Both the position numbers and the translations under genes were made by a program. The notes under the pieces were generated by a model. That model worked only from the letters and a program-made list of their open reading frames with translations, was not told where the DNA came from and searched no databases. Source: Stenotrophomonas bentonitica (GTDB lineage Bacteria; Pseudomonadota; Gammaproteobacteria; Xanthomonadales; Xanthomonadaceae). From it: a DNA stretch of 64,000 nt. Below are positions 53,806-63,923 of the stretch, in pieces (the first letter of the stretch is position 1; every line of letters begins with the position of its first letter). Location of the stretch: NCBI RefSeq assembly GCF_002887735.1, contig NZ_PKQP01000006.1, positions 124,001-188,000 on the forward strand, in the 5' to 3' direction.

Positions 53806-56088
53806 ATGACCGTCCGCCCGACTCCGTTGTCGTCCGCCCTGCTGCTGGCCATCGCCGCCCCCGCCATCGCCCATGCCGAGGCCGACGCTGCCGATCCGCA
53901 GCGCGCCACCGAACTGGATGGCGTCGACGTCCACGGCGAGCGCGTGCGTGCGCAATCGTCCAAATTCACCGCGCCGCTGCTGGATACGCCCAAGTCGGTC
54001 AGCGTGATCTCCCAGCAGGTGATCGAACAGACCGCCGCCACCACCCTGCTCGATGCACTGCGCACCGTGCCGGGCATCACCTTCGGCGCCGGCGAAGGCG
54101 GCAACCCGACCGGTGACCGTCCCTTCATCCGCGGCTTCGATTCGGCCTCGGACATCTACGTCGATGGAATCCGCGACGCCGGCAGCCAGACCCGTGAAGT
54201 GTTCGCCATCGAGCAGATCGACGTGGTCAAAGGCCCGAGCTCGGCCTACTCCGGCCGCGGTTCAGCCGGCGGCACCATCAGCCTGGTCAGCAAGACGCCC
54301 AAGCTGGAGAACTTCGTGGCCGGCACCCTGGCCGCCGGCACGGACAGCTACTACCGCGGCACGCTCGATGCCAACCAGGTGATCGGCGACGGCATCGCCG
54401 CCCGCGTGAACATCATGAAGCACGAGGCCGACGTGGCCGGACGCGATGAAGTGAACAGCAGCCGCTGGGGCATCGCGCCGTCGCTGGCGTTCGGTCTGAA
54501 CGGCCCGACCCAGGCGGTGATCAGCCACTACCACATGGAAACCGACGACCTGCCCGATGCCGGCGGCTTCCCGTACAACAACCCGTTCACCAGCGGCCCC
54601 AACCTGGCGCTCAATGGCGACGGCAGCCCGATCGTGACCAACCGCGACGCGTTCTACGGCCTGGTCGACCGCGATTTCCAGAAGACCAAGGCGGACATCA
54701 CCACCTTGAACCTGTCGCATGATTTCGGCGGCATCGTCCTGCGCAACATCACCCGCTACGGGGACACCAGCAACGATTACCTGTGGACCCAGCCGGACGA
54801 CAGCAAGGGCAATCCGAACCTGTTCGGCACCGTCTGGCGCCGCACCAACGCGCGCGCCACGCAGACCGACAGCTTCGTCAACCAGACCAGCGTTACCGGT
54901 GAGCTGGAGACCGGCCCGCTGCGCCACAGTTTCAACGCCGGCGTGGAATACAGCAGCGAAAAGACCGTGCGCGGCACCTACGCGATCGCCGACGTGCGCC
55001 GCCCCAATGGCCAGACCACCGCAGGCACCAACAACCCGCTGACCGGCAACCAGAGCTGCCCGACCACCGGCGCGGCCACCGGCTACAACTGCACCGACCT
55101 CACCAACCCCAACCCGAACGATCCGTGGTCGGCCACGCATACCGTCACCCGCAGCGACCCGGCCCGCGACGTGCGTCAGACCACCCGCACCAAGTCGGCC
55201 TATGTGTTCGACACGATCAGCTTCAGCGAGCAGTGGATGCTGAACCTGGGCGCGCGCTTCGACGACTACAACACGCATCAGTTCAACCCGACGGCCGCGG
55301 CCAACCTGCAGCACCTGCGCAACGACACCTCGTTCTGGAACGGCCAGGCCGGCCTGGTGTTCAAGCCGGTCGCCAACGGCAGCATCTACCTGTCCTGGGG
55401 CACCTCCTCCACCCCGGTCGGCGTGGACGGCGGTGATGGCGCCGACGGCATCAGCGCGACCATCCAGGACCTCAAGCCGCAGCGCAGCCGCAACATCGAG
55501 CTGGGCACCAAGTGGGATCTGTTCGATGCCCGCCTGTCGCTGACCGGTGCGATCTTCCAGACCGAGATGAGCAACGCGCGCGTGACCAGCGATGCGGGCA
55601 CCACGCAGAACGCCGGCACCAAGAAGGTCAAGGGCGCCGAACTCGGCTTCAGCGGCACGATCGTGGAGGGGTGGCAGGTCTTCGGTGGCTACACCTACCT
55701 GGATGCCGTGGTCGAGGACAACGGCTTTGCGCTGGTCAACGGGGTCTACGTGCCATCGCCGTTCAACGGCAACGCATTCCCCAACACCGCCAAGCACAGC
55801 GCCAGCCTGTGGACCACGTGGGCGCCGTCGTTCGTGCCGGGCCTGAGCCTGGGCGCCGGTGCCAACTACGTGGACAAGGTCTACGGCAACGTCAACAACA
55901 CCAAGTGGGTGCCATCCTATACCCGTTGGGATGCGATGGTCGGCTACGCCTTCAGCGAGCGCTACAGCCTGCAGTTGAACGTGCAGAACCTGACCAACAA
56001 AACCTACTTCACCAAGGCGTACGCTTCGCATTACGCCGCCATCGCGCCGGGCCGCTCGGCCACGTTGGCCTTCAATTTCAAGTTCTAA
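53806..56088 (+). CDS. TonB-dependent catecholate siderophore receptor, Fiu/PiuA-like
   Basis: Outer-membrane receptor of 760 residues with a signal peptide ([14 protein letters not shown]). TonB-box-like [12 protein letters not shown], plug [40 protein letters not shown] and [20 protein letters not shown], and a barrel that ends ATLAFNFKF. The [10 protein letters not shown] and DIYVDGIRD marks are typical of the Fiu/CirA-like siderophore receptors. It imports ferric siderophores with TonB energy. The dioxygenase gene piuC and a Sel1 gene follow, the same set found next to PiuA in Pseudomonas, which supports the assignment. Confidence 0.9.
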   Translation: MTVRPTPLSSALLLAIAAPAIAHAEADAADPQRATELDGVDVHGERVRAQSSKFTAPLLDTPKSVSVISQQVIEQTAATTLLDALRTVPGITFGAGEGGNPTGDRPFIRGFDSASDIYVDGIRDAGSQTREVFAIEQIDVVKGPSSAYSGRGSAGGTISLVSKTPKLENFVAGTLAAGTDSYYRGTLDANQVIGDGIAARVNIMKHEADVAGRDEVNSSRWGIAPSLAFGLNGPTQAVISHYHMETDDLPDAGGFPYNNPFTSGPNLALNGDGSPIVTNRDAFYGLVDRDFQKTKADITTLNLSHDFGGIVLRNITRYGDTSNDYLWTQPDDSKGNPNLFGTVWRRTNARATQTDSFVNQTSVTGELETGPLRHSFNAGVEYSSEKTVRGTYAIADVRRPNGQTTAGTNNPLTGNQSCPTTGAATGYNCTDLTNPNPNDPWSATHTVTRSDPARDVRQTTRTKSAYVFDTISFSEQWMLNLGARFDDYNTHQFNPTAAANLQHLRNDTSFWNGQAGLVFKPVANGSIYLSWGTSSTPVGVDGGDGADGISATIQDLKPQRSRNIELGTKWDLFDARLSLTGAIFQTEMSNARVTSDAGTTQNAGTKKVKGAELGFSGTIVEGWQVFGGYTYLDAVVEDNGFALVNGVYVPSPFNGNAFPNTAKHSASLWTTWAPSFVPGLSLGAGANYVDKVYGNVNNTKWVPSYTRWDAMVGYAFSERYSLQLNVQNLTNKTYFTKAYASHYAAIAPGRSATLAFNFKF

Positions 56089-56137
56089 GCCATACGCCCC
56101 CTCCCGCGCGCTCGTGCGGGAGGGGCTGGAGCCCACC

Positions 56138-56827
56138 ATGCTGCTGCACATTCCCGACGTCCTCACCGCCGAGCAGGTCACCCAGGCCCGCCAGCAGCTG
56201 GCCACGGCCGGCTGGACCGACGGCCGCCTGACCGCGGGTTACCAGTCCGCGCAGGCCAAGCACAACCTGCAGTTGCCCGAGTCCGATCCGGCCGCGCGTG
56301 CGGTCGGCTCGGCCATCCTCGATGCACTCGGCCGCAACAGCACCTTCTTCTCGGCCGCGTTGCCGCGTCGCATTTTCCCGCCCCTGTTCAACTGCTATCA
56401 GCCGGGGCAGACCTTCGGGTTCCATGTGGACAACGCCGTGCGCTACGACTACACCGCCCCCGGCCAGCCGCAGCCGGTGCGCACCGACCTGTCGGCCACG
56501 TTGTTCCTGAGCGACCCGGATGAGTACGAGGGTGGCGAGCTGGTGATCGAAGACACCTACGGCAACCAGCGGGTGAAACTGCCGGCGGGCCACATGGTGC
56601 TGTACCCGGGCACCAGCCTGCACCAGGTCACCCCCGTCACCGCCGGCACGCGGCTGGCCTCGTTCTTCTGGATCCAGAGCATGCTGCGTGATGACGGCCA
56701 GCGGCGCCTGATGTGGGACCTGGATGTCTCGATCCGCCGCCTCACCCATGACCACCCCGAACACCCTGCGCTGGTGAATCTCACCGGCGTGTATCACAAC
56801 CTGCTGCGGCAGTGGGCCGATGTCTGA
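56138..56827 (+). CDS. piuC: PKHD-type Fe(II)/2-oxoglutarate hydroxylase, PiuC-like
   Basis: Protein of 229 residues. Iron ligands His and Asp are in [11 protein letters not shown], the second His in [11 protein letters not shown] and the 2-oxoglutarate-binding Arg in [13 protein letters not shown], as in Fe2+-dependent dioxygenases of the YbiX/PiuC group. It is linked to catecholate siderophore uptake; its substrate is unsettled. ATG 56138 is chosen over the in-frame start eight codons earlier, as [12 protein letters not shown] is the family N-terminus. The Sel1 gene overlaps its 3' end by eight bases. Confidence 0.92.
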   Translation: MLLHIPDVLTAEQVTQARQQLATAGWTDGRLTAGYQSAQAKHNLQLPESDPAARAVGSAILDALGRNSTFFSAALPRRIFPPLFNCYQPGQTFGFHVDNAVRYDYTAPGQPQPVRTDLSATLFLSDPDEYEGGELVIEDTYGNQRVKLPAGHMVLYPGTSLHQVTPVTAGTRLASFFWIQSMLRDDGQRRLMWDLDVSIRRLTHDHPEHPALVNLTGVYHNLLRQWADV

Positions 56828-57533
56828 GGCGGCCCTGCCCGCGTTCAACGTGGCAGCACTGGCCGACCAGCTGCAGCACGATCCGGCCGCCGCGCTCGCC
56901 ACGCTGGAAGCGACCGCGCAGCGCGGCGACCCACAGGCGCAGTTCCTGCTCGGGCAGGCCCGGATGGAAGGGCGCGGGATCGCGCCCGATGCGGCGGCGG
57001 CCGTGCTCTGGTTCGAGCGCGCCGCCAACGGTGGTCTGCCCCTCGCCATGAACATGCTCGGCCGCTGCCACGAACTCGGCACCGGGACGCCGATCAACCT
57101 GGCACTGGCCGCGGTCTGGTACCGCAAGGCAGCGGATGCCGAGTTGGACTGGGGCCTGTACAACCTGGCCAACCTGCTCGGCACCGGCCGCGGCGTGCCG
57201 CGCGATGACGCCGCCGCATTCGCGCTGTACCTGCGCGCGGCACGGCTGGGCCATGCGAAATCGATGAACCTGGTCGGCCGCTGTCTGGAAGACGGCATCG
57301 GTGTACCGGCCGATCCGCGTGCGGCACCGGCCTGGTACCGGCGTTCGGCCGAGGCCGGCGACTTCCGCGGGCAGGCCAGCCATGCCTCCCTGTTGCTCGC
57401 CGCCGGTGATATCGACGGTGCGGCGGACTGGCTGCGTCGCGCACTTGCACACGGGAGCCCGTCGTTTCTGGCTCACGTGCGCCCCACCTTGGCGGCCTCT
57501 CCGCATCCCGCGATCCGGGCGCTGGTCAGCTGA
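56820..57533 (+). CDS. Sel1-repeat protein
   Basis: Protein of 237 residues built of Sel1-like tetratricopeptide repeats of about 36 residues: [60 protein letters not shown] and [18 protein letters not shown]. No signal peptide. Such repeats mediate protein contacts. It follows piuC and overlaps it, as in Pseudomonas piuA-piuC loci, so it is part of the siderophore unit; a specific role is not known. Confidence 0.88.
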   Translation: MSEAALPAFNVAALADQLQHDPAAALATLEATAQRGDPQAQFLLGQARMEGRGIAPDAAAAVLWFERAANGGLPLAMNMLGRCHELGTGTPINLALAAVWYRKAADAELDWGLYNLANLLGTGRGVPRDDAAAFALYLRAARLGHAKSMNLVGRCLEDGIGVPADPRAAPAWYRRSAEAGDFRGQASHASLLLAAGDIDGAADWLRRALAHGSPSFLAHVRPTLAASPHPAIRALVS

Positions 57534-57561
57534 TTCCTGCGCTCCGGACGCGCAGGGACCG

Positions 57562-57585
57562 AAATCATTAATCATTCTCATTTGC
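57562..57585. promoter_or_regulatory. Fur box before the second TonB-receptor unit
   Basis: AAATCATTAATCATTCTCAT followed by TTGC, a good match to Fur sites in this order (AATGAGAATGATTNNCATT on the other strand). It is 80-100 bp before the small-protein gene at 57663, so the unit is expected to be turned on by iron lack. Confidence 0.75.
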
Positions 57586-57662
57586 GTCCGCTAACGAATC
57601 TCACCTACAATCCCGCCGCGTTGCTGGTCGGCTGATCGACTGGCCGTTCACAGGGGCCCGCC

Positions 57663-58097
57663 TTGCGCCATCCACACCGCCATCGCAGCTTTGCTCCCGC
57701 CATGCGCGGGCGGCAGCAGGCGTTGTCGAGCGTGCTGGCATGGCTTGGCCTGCTGTCGCTGCTGCTGGCCGGCCTGCCCGTGCTGGAACGGGCCGCCCCG
57801 GGCAGCACTGTGATGGTCCTGCAGATGCCAATGGGCGAGCACCCGGCCGGCGGTGGTGAGACCGCACAGGAAGAAGCCCCGGCCAAGCCGCGCCGGGTCG
57901 CCAGCGCGCGCCCTGCCGCGACGCCGCCGCTGCCGCCCGCGTTGCCGCCGGTCGTGGAATCGCTGGATTCGCTGATGGCCACACTGGTGGCACAGCCGCC
58001 GCGGGTCGTACCGGCCATTGACTCGGCACCGGCCACGCCGCTGCCTGCCGCACCCGGCCTGCGCGTCCAGCGCGGCCAAGCCCCACCGCAGGGCTGA
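57663..58097 (+). CDS. Small membrane-anchored Pro/Ala-rich protein before a TonB receptor
   Basis: Protein of 144 residues, not recognised. The TTG start 57663 gives a His/Arg-rich front; ATG 57702 (MRGRQQALSSVLAWLG) is an alternative. One hydrophobic helix (LAWLGLLSLLLAGLPVL) is followed by a Pro/Ala-rich linker (AATPPLPPALPPVVESL) and a tail ending GLRVQRGQAPPQG. It has the same build and place as the protein at 53272-53658, although direct sequence likeness is slight outside the low-complexity part. Both may be periplasmic accessories to the receptor. Downstream of a Fur box, so iron-regulated by inference. Confidence 0.6.
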   Translation: MRHPHRHRSFAPAMRGRQQALSSVLAWLGLLSLLLAGLPVLERAAPGSTVMVLQMPMGEHPAGGGETAQEEAPAKPRRVASARPAATPPLPPALPPVVESLDSLMATLVAQPPRVVPAIDSAPATPLPAAPGLRVQRGQAPPQG

Positions 58098-58236
58098 TTC
58101 CGACCTTCGGCGGCGCCACCGTGCCCGCCTCCGGTCCTGCGCGTTCCGCCCGCCCCGGGCGTTCCTGATTCCTGCGCGTGCGGCGCCCTGCGGCCTGCCA
58201 CGTCGCGTCCGTTCTCTCCTTTCCGAGGTTGCCCCC

Positions 58237-60660
58237 ATGGCCCAGCGCCATCGTCGTCGCACGTCCCTGTCCCGCTGCACGCTGTCCCTCGCCCTGCTCG
58301 GTGCGCTGAGCGCCCCGGCCTTCGCCCACGGCGACGCCGCCGCTCCGACCACGCTGGACAAGGTAGTGGTCACCGCCGCCGGCTTCGAACAGAAGATCGC
58401 CGATGCCCCGGCCAGCATCAGCGTGATCAGCCGCGAAGAGTTGAGCAAGCGCCCCTACACCAGCCTGGTGGATGCGCTGCGCGACGTGGAAGGCATCGAC
58501 GTGGGCATGGAACCGACCGACAAGAACGGCCGCGCCACCATCTCCATGCGCGGCATGCCCTCGGACTACACCCTGGTGCTGATCGACGGCCGCCGCCAGA
58601 GCAACGCCGGCAACCTGTACCCGAACAACTTCGGCGGTGGCCAGTTCTCGTACATGCCGCCGCTGGATGCGATCGAACGCATCGAAGTGGTGCGCGGCCC
58701 GATGTCCACGCTGTATGGCTCCGATGCCATGGGCGGGGTGATCAACATCATCACCCGCCGCAACCAGACCGAGTGGCATGGCGCGGTCACCCAGGGCTTC
58801 ACGGTGCAGCAGGACGACCAGTTCGGTGACGCGCGCAGCACCGATGTCTACCTCAGCGGCCCGCTGGTCAAGGACCGTCTGGGCATGTCAGTGCGCGGCA
58901 GCTATTACGACGCCAAGGCCTCCAACCCGGAATGGGATGACCTGCCGCTGCCGGACGGCACGATGTGGTCGCGCAGCATCGGCTTCGGTGCCGGTGGCAA
59001 GGCGGTGGCCAACACGAACTGGAACGCGGGCATGCGCCTGAACTTCATCGTCAATGACGACCACGAGCTGTGGCTGGATTACGACGTGTCGCGCCAGAAG
59101 TACGACAACAGCGAAGGCCAGACCGGCACCCTGGACAGCCTGGCCAGCCTGTGGCGCGTGGGCAATGCCACGATCCCCAACCCGAACGGCCCCGGCAACG
59201 TCACCCGCCGGGTGGTGCAGCCGCGCGTGGGCTACACCGCCTACCAGCGTTACGAGCGCGACCAGCTGGCGCTGACCCATCAGGGCCGCTATGAATTCGG
59301 CACCTGGCAGACCACCCTGACCCACATCACCAGCAACAACCTCGGCCGCTCGCTGCCGCTGACGCTGGACGAACGCGCCGATCTGCAGACGCTGTGGAAT
59401 GATGTCTGCCGCCGCACCGGCGCCGCCGCCAACTGCGCGGCCGGTGCACGCAACGGACTGGGCGCGCTCAACCCGGCCGAGATGGCGCGCCTGCAGGCCT
59501 TCCTGCCACGCCCGCTGCGCACCATGGAGCTGAAGGGCAACGTGCTGGACACGATGCTCGACCTCACCTTCGGTGCGCACAAGCTGACCGTGGGCGGCCA
59601 GTACAACGACACCGACATGGTCGACGGCGTGTTCGGCATGGATGGCGCCGGCTACAAAGACAACGTGAAGCAGCAGCACCGCATGTGGGCGCTGTTCGCC
59701 GAGGACAACTGGTCGCTGACCGACAGCCTGACCGCGACGGTCGGCGTGCGCTATGACGACCACAACATCTTCGGCAGCCACGTCAGCCCGCGCGCCTACC
59801 TGGTGTGGAACGCCAACGATGCCTGGACCCTCAAGGGCGGCGTCAGCACCGGCTACAAAACACCGCGCCCGGACCAGTTGTTCCCCGGCATCGTCGGCTT
59901 CGGTGGCCAAGGCGTCACCCCGCTGGTCGGCTCGCCCAACCTGAAGCCGGAGACCAGCACCAACTACGAAATCGCCGCGTACTACGAAGGCGATCGCTGG
60001 GGCTTCAACGTCACCGGCTTCCTCAACAAGTTCGATGACAAGATCGCCAGCGGCGGCACCTTCGCCAACTGCGAAGTGGCCCCCAACGATGGCAGCTATT
60101 GCGTGGACATCGGCCCGGGCTGGGCCGAGCTGGGCTACAGCACCTTCGGGCAGAGCGTGAACATCGACAAGGCCGAAACCCGCGGCGTCGAGGCGGCGGC
60201 CCAGGTCGATCTGCTGGACAACCTGCAGCTGCGCGGCAACTACACCTGGACCAAGAGCGAGCAGACCAGCGGCATCGGCAAGGGCCTGCCGATCACCGGC
60301 AACCCGGCCAGACACATGGCCAATGCCAGCCTGAACTGGCAGATCAGCGAGGCGGTGAGCCTGTCGCTGATCGGCGAAGGCCGCTACGACCGCTACCGCG
60401 ACACGCTGGTCAGCAATGTCGGCGGCGTCAGCAGCTCGCAGACCCGCTATTACGAGGACTACACGATCTTCCACCTCGGCGGCAGCTGGGACATCAACAA
60501 CTGGCTGACCGTCAACGCGCGGGTCAACAACCTGTTCGACAAGGACTTCGTGTCGCAGTCCTGCGTGCTGATCAGCGACAGCGAATACAACTGCGTGGAT
60601 GACTATTCCACCAAGGACCAGCGCCGCAGTTACTGGATCTCGTTGAACGCCAAGTTCTGA
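58237..60660 (+). CDS. TonB-dependent receptor, FepA/CirA-like
   Basis: Outer-membrane receptor of 807 residues with a signal peptide (TLSLALLGALSAPAFA). TonB box TLDKVVVTAAGFEQ, plug ADAPASISVISREELSKRPY, SMRGMPSDYTLVLIDGRRQS and RIEVVRGPMSTLYGSDAMGG, and a barrel with ITGNPARHMANASLNW, ending YWISLNAKF. The type is that of ligand-gated channels for ferric enterobactin or colicin I (FepA/CirA). It is downstream of a Fur box and followed by a second Fur-like site with the PepSY operon. ATG 58237 follows the signal pattern; the longer frame upstream overlaps the small gene. Confidence 0.9.
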   Translation: MAQRHRRRTSLSRCTLSLALLGALSAPAFAHGDAAAPTTLDKVVVTAAGFEQKIADAPASISVISREELSKRPYTSLVDALRDVEGIDVGMEPTDKNGRATISMRGMPSDYTLVLIDGRRQSNAGNLYPNNFGGGQFSYMPPLDAIERIEVVRGPMSTLYGSDAMGGVINIITRRNQTEWHGAVTQGFTVQQDDQFGDARSTDVYLSGPLVKDRLGMSVRGSYYDAKASNPEWDDLPLPDGTMWSRSIGFGAGGKAVANTNWNAGMRLNFIVNDDHELWLDYDVSRQKYDNSEGQTGTLDSLASLWRVGNATIPNPNGPGNVTRRVVQPRVGYTAYQRYERDQLALTHQGRYEFGTWQTTLTHITSNNLGRSLPLTLDERADLQTLWNDVCRRTGAAANCAAGARNGLGALNPAEMARLQAFLPRPLRTMELKGNVLDTMLDLTFGAHKLTVGGQYNDTDMVDGVFGMDGAGYKDNVKQQHRMWALFAEDNWSLTDSLTATVGVRYDDHNIFGSHVSPRAYLVWNANDAWTLKGGVSTGYKTPRPDQLFPGIVGFGGQGVTPLVGSPNLKPETSTNYEIAAYYEGDRWGFNVTGFLNKFDDKIASGGTFANCEVAPNDGSYCVDIGPGWAELGYSTFGQSVNIDKAETRGVEAAAQVDLLDNLQLRGNYTWTKSEQTSGIGKGLPITGNPARHMANASLNWQISEAVSLSLIGEGRYDRYRDTLVSNVGGVSSSQTRYYEDYTIFHLGGSWDINNWLTVNARVNNLFDKDFVSQSCVLISDSEYNCVDDYSTKDQRRSYWISLNAKF

Positions 60661-60752
60661 GGCACACCGCGGCGACGTCCTGAGTGACGTCGCCGCTGGC
60701 CTTGACCTCGGGCAGCGCGCCGGCGACGGAACGCTGCCTTCTTTTTTCACAA

Positions 60753-60775
60753 ATTGCGAACCATTCTCATCAATG
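60753..60775. promoter_or_regulatory. Fur-like site before the PepSY/ApbE operon
   Basis: ATTGCGAACCATTCTCATCA, sharing CATTCTCAT with the box at 57562. It ends about 35 bp before GTG 60811; because it lies inside the frame that starts at 60754, it argues for the later start. Confidence 0.65.
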
Positions 60776-60810
60776 GTGTAATTCGCCCCTCAGTACTCTC
60801 TCTCCCGACC

Positions 60811-61449
60811 GTGGCCACCAGCGCTCCTTCTTCCAGCGTGCAACAACAACGCCGCGGCTTCTGGCTGCGCACGCTGCACCAGTGGCACTGGATCAGCTCG
60901 GCGGTGTGCCTGATCGGCATGCTGCTGTTCGCCGCGACCGGCATCACCTTGAACCACGCCTCCAGGATCGAAGCCACGCCGGAGGTGGTCAGCCGCCAGC
61001 TGGAGCTGCCTGCCGACCTGCTCGGCAAGCTTGGCGACCGCGCCGATGGCAAGGCACCGATCCCCCGCGCGGCCAGCCGCTGGCTGGATGCGCAGCTCGG
61101 CATCTCGATCGGGCGCCGCCCGGCCGAATGGTCCGATGGCGAAATCTATCTCTCCATGCCCAGCCCGGGCGCGGACGCGTGGCTCAGTATCGACCGGGAA
61201 TCCGGGGCGGTGGAATACGAATCCACGGCGCGCGGCTGGGTCTCCTATTTCAACGATCTGCACAAAGGGCGCAATGCCGGGCCCGCTTGGGGCTGGTTCC
61301 TGGATATCTTCGCCGTGGCCTGCCTGGTGTTCTGCATCACCGGCCTGTTCCTGCTGCACCTGCATGCCCGCCAGCGCCGCATGACCTGGCCGCTGGTCGG
61401 CCTGGGCCTGCTGATCCCGCTGCTGATCGCCCTGATCCTCATCCACTGA
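60811..61449 (+). CDS. PepSY-domain inner-membrane protein, probable ferric reductase component
   Basis: Membrane protein of 212 residues. The first helix follows [14 protein letters not shown] and contains [16 protein letters not shown], a large periplasmic loop includes the PepSY-like part, and two helices close it ([42 protein letters not shown]). His residues at the membrane faces (HQWH, NHAS, LHKG, LHLH) could bind haem. PepSY membrane proteins are known as reductases of ferric siderophores (FoxB-like). GTG 60811 is chosen because the longer frame's front is a Fur site. It leads an operon with the DUF2271 and DUF4198 genes. Confidence 0.8.
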   Translation: MATSAPSSSVQQQRRGFWLRTLHQWHWISSAVCLIGMLLFAATGITLNHASRIEATPEVVSRQLELPADLLGKLGDRADGKAPIPRAASRWLDAQLGISIGRRPAEWSDGEIYLSMPSPGADAWLSIDRESGAVEYESTARGWVSYFNDLHKGRNAGPAWGWFLDIFAVACLVFCITGLFLLHLHARQRRMTWPLVGLGLLIPLLIALILIH

Positions 61450-61471
61450 CCTTTCTTTCCGGAGCCGCACC

Positions 61472-61990
61472 ATGCGCGTCACCCTGACCATCGCCCTGAG
61501 CGGCCTGCTGGCCACCTCGCCGGCCTATGCCACCACCCTGGACATCAATGTCGAGGTGCCCAAGCTCAACGTGGCCGAGTATCACCGCCCGTATGTGGCC
61601 GTGTGGCTGGAAGGCGCCGACCAGAAGGTCGCCGCCAACCTGTCGGTCTGGTACCAGCAGACCGGCAACAGCGAGGGCCATGGCACCAAGTGGCTGCCCG
61701 ACCTGCGCCAGTGGTGGCGCAAGAGCGGCCGCACCCTGGAGGTGCCGGTGGACGGCGTGACCGGTCCGACCCGCCCGGTCGGCAAGCATGCGCTGTCGTT
61801 CAACGACAAGCAGCCGGCGCTCAAGGCACTCGCCCCGGGCAACTACACCCTCGTGGTGGAAGCGGTGCGCGAAGTCGGCGGCCGCGAACTGCTCAAGATC
61901 CCCTTCACCTGGCCGGTCACGGCCGCACAGACGGGCAAGGCCCAGGGCGCGACCGAACTCGGTCTGGTCACCCTGTCCGCCAAGCCCTGA
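61472..61990 (+). CDS. DUF2271 periplasmic protein with flavinylation motif
   Basis: Protein of 172 residues with a signal peptide ([20 protein letters not shown]). The core ([54 protein letters not shown]) matches DUF2271. Residues 94-100, DGVTGPT, fit the ApbE target pattern DGx(T/S)GxT, with Thr100 as the expected site for FMN. The ApbE gene 950 bp downstream would be the attaching enzyme. I infer an FMN-carrying periplasmic electron carrier between a reductase and the PepSY protein. Gap of 22 bp to the preceding gene. Confidence 0.82.
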   Translation: MRVTLTIALSGLLATSPAYATTLDINVEVPKLNVAEYHRPYVAVWLEGADQKVAANLSVWYQQTGNSEGHGTKWLPDLRQWWRKSGRTLEVPVDGVTGPTRPVGKHALSFNDKQPALKALAPGNYTLVVEAVREVGGRELLKIPFTWPVTAAQTGKAQGATELGLVTLSAKP

Positions 61991-62015
61991 TACCCCATCC
62001 ACCTGGAGTTTTTCG

Positions 62016-62822
62016 ATGAAGCGCACGCTCGTCCTCGCCGCCGCCATGGCCGCCGCACTTCCGTTCTCCGCCCTGGCCCACAAGGCCTGGCTGCAGCCCT
62101 CGCAGACCGTGATCGCGGGTACCAACCCGTGGATCACCGTCGATGCGGCTGTTTCCAACGACCTGTTCTACTTCAACCATGTGCCGCTGCGCCTGGACAA
62201 CCTGGTCATCACCGCGCCGGATGGCAGCACCGTGCAGCCGCAGAACGCGGCGACCGGCAAGTTCCGCAGTGTGTTCGACGTCGAGCTGACCCAGCAGGGC
62301 ACCTACCGCCTGGCCACGATCAACAACGGCCTGTCGGCCAGCTGGGAAGAAGACGGCAAGCCCAAGCGCTGGCGCGGCACCCCGGCCACCTTCGCCACCG
62401 AAGTCCCGAAGAACGCCAGGAACCTGCAGGTCTCGCAGTCGGTCGGTCGCGTGGAAACCTTCGTCACCAACGGTACCCCCAACGATACCGCGCTGAAGCC
62501 GACCAACCAGGGCATCGAGATGATCGCGCTGGCCCACCCGAACGATCTGGTCGCCGGTGAAGCCGCACGCTTCCGCGTGCTGGTCGACGGCAAGCCGGCC
62601 GCCGGCCTGGACTTCGAGATCACCCGCGGCGGCACCCGGTACCGCAACGCACAGGAAGAGATCAAGGTCAGTACCGATGCCAAGGGCGAGTTCGCCGTGA
62701 CCTGGCCGGAAGCGGGCATGTACTGGCTGGAAACCGGCACCGAGGACAGCAAGACCTCGATCAAGGAAGCCAAGAAGCGTCGCCTGAGCTACGTGGCCAC
62801 GCTGGAAGTGCTGCCGGAGTAA
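62016..62822 (+). CDS. DUF4198 periplasmic protein
   Basis: Protein of 268 residues with a signal peptide ([21 protein letters not shown]). The mature start [18 protein letters not shown] and the C-terminal [20 protein letters not shown] match DUF4198, an immunoglobulin-like fold annotated in nickel, cobalt or iron uptake settings. The exposed N-terminal His after the signal could bind metal. ATG 62016 follows GGAG. It likely hands metal ions or stabilises the reductase complex; exact role unknown. It ends the tight part of the operon, with a terminator after it. Confidence 0.82.
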   Translation: MKRTLVLAAAMAAALPFSALAHKAWLQPSQTVIAGTNPWITVDAAVSNDLFYFNHVPLRLDNLVITAPDGSTVQPQNAATGKFRSVFDVELTQQGTYRLATINNGLSASWEEDGKPKRWRGTPATFATEVPKNARNLQVSQSVGRVETFVTNGTPNDTALKPTNQGIEMIALAHPNDLVAGEAARFRVLVDGKPAAGLDFEITRGGTRYRNAQEEIKVSTDAKGEFAVTWPEAGMYWLETGTEDSKTSIKEAKKRRLSYVATLEVLPE

Positions 62823-62862
62823 CGGCATCCGGCGTGCGTTGCGCGCGCCGTCCTCCCCACCC

Positions 62863-62889
62863 GCCCCCGCCGACCTGACGGGGGCTTTT
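62863..62889 (+). terminator. Probable rho-independent terminator after DUF4198
   Basis: GCCCCCG, nine-base loop, CGGGGGC and four T. A short T-tract, so possibly partial, leaving some readthrough into the ApbE gene. Confidence 0.6.
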
Positions 62890-62942
62890 CACCCGACGCA
62901 TTCCGGCCATCGGGCTTACCAAGGCCCGACCTGCCCACCCCC

Positions 62943-63923
62943 ATGACCAACCCGGATTTCGACATCGCCCGCCTCGGTGGCCACACCATGGGCACCACTT
63001 GGCAGGTAAAACTGGCCGTGGCGCGCACCCGCGACCTGCACCCGTTGCATGCCGGCATCCAGGCGCAGTTGGATGCCATCGTGGCGCAGATGAGCACGTG
63101 GGAAGCCGACAGCGATATCGCGCGCTTCAACCGTGCCTCCGCCGGTGAATGGCAGGTGCTGCCGCCGTTGTTCGATACGGTGATGCAGTGTGCGCTGAAG
63201 ATCGCGCAGCGCAGCGGCGGCGCCTTCGATCCCACCGTAGGCCCGCTGGTGGCGCTGTGGGGGTTCGGGGCGCAGGCGCAGGCCCGGCGGATTCCCGATG
63301 CCGACACGCTGGCGGCAACGCGCGCGCGCTGTGGCTGGGAACGCCTGCAGTGGCAGCCCGGTCGCCTGCTGCAACCCGGCGGACTGGCACTGGATCTGTC
63401 GGCGATCGCCAAGGGCTTTGGTGTCGATCAGGTCAGTGCGTGGCTGCGCCAGAACGGGGTACACGCCGCATTGGTGGAGGTCGGCGGCGAGCTGCACGGG
63501 TTTGGTCACAAGCCCGATGGCCAGCCGTGGCGCGTGCTGGTGGAATCGGCACCGGAGGAAGACGCGCAGGCCACCTATCCGCCGCGCGTGCTGGCACTGA
63601 CGGACCGCGCAGTCGCCACCTCCGGTGATCGCTGGCACCACTTCGAGCAGGGCGGCGAGCAGTTCAGCCACACGCTGGATCCGCGCATCGGTGCGCCGGT
63701 CACGCGCGCTGCGGCGGCCGTCACCGTGGTTGCCGACAGCGCCATGCAGGCCGACGCCTGGGCCACGGCGCTGACCGTGATGGGCAGGGACGAGGGCATG
63801 GCATTTGCGCGCACCCATGCGCTGGCCGCACGCTTTGTCGGCCGTGGCGCGCACGGTAGCGAGGAATCCATGAGTCCTGCATTCGAGCAGTTGCTTGCCG
63901 ACGACCGCGTGGGCGCGGCATGA
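62943..63923 (+). CDS. apbE: FAD:protein FMN transferase
   Basis: ApbE-family protein of 326 residues. Family motifs: LGGHTMGTTWQVKLAV, AFDPTVGPLVALWGFG, LDLSAIAKGFGVDQVSAWL, VEVGGELHGFG and AVATSGDRWHH, the Asp/Thr-based metal and FAD site. It transfers FMN from FAD to a Thr of target proteins, in the periplasm. No clear signal peptide or lipobox is seen at the N-terminus MTNPDFDIARLGG, an oddity for an enzyme of exported targets; an upstream start or N-terminal loss is possible. Its likely substrate is the DUF2271 protein in the same cluster. Confidence 0.9.
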   Translation: MTNPDFDIARLGGHTMGTTWQVKLAVARTRDLHPLHAGIQAQLDAIVAQMSTWEADSDIARFNRASAGEWQVLPPLFDTVMQCALKIAQRSGGAFDPTVGPLVALWGFGAQAQARRIPDADTLAATRARCGWERLQWQPGRLLQPGGLALDLSAIAKGFGVDQVSAWLRQNGVHAALVEVGGELHGFGHKPDGQPWRVLVESAPEEDAQATYPPRVLALTDRAVATSGDRWHHFEQGGEQFSHTLDPRIGAPVTRAAAAVTVVADSAMQADAWATALTVMGRDEGMAFARTHALAARFVGRGAHGSEESMSPAFEQLLADDRVGAA

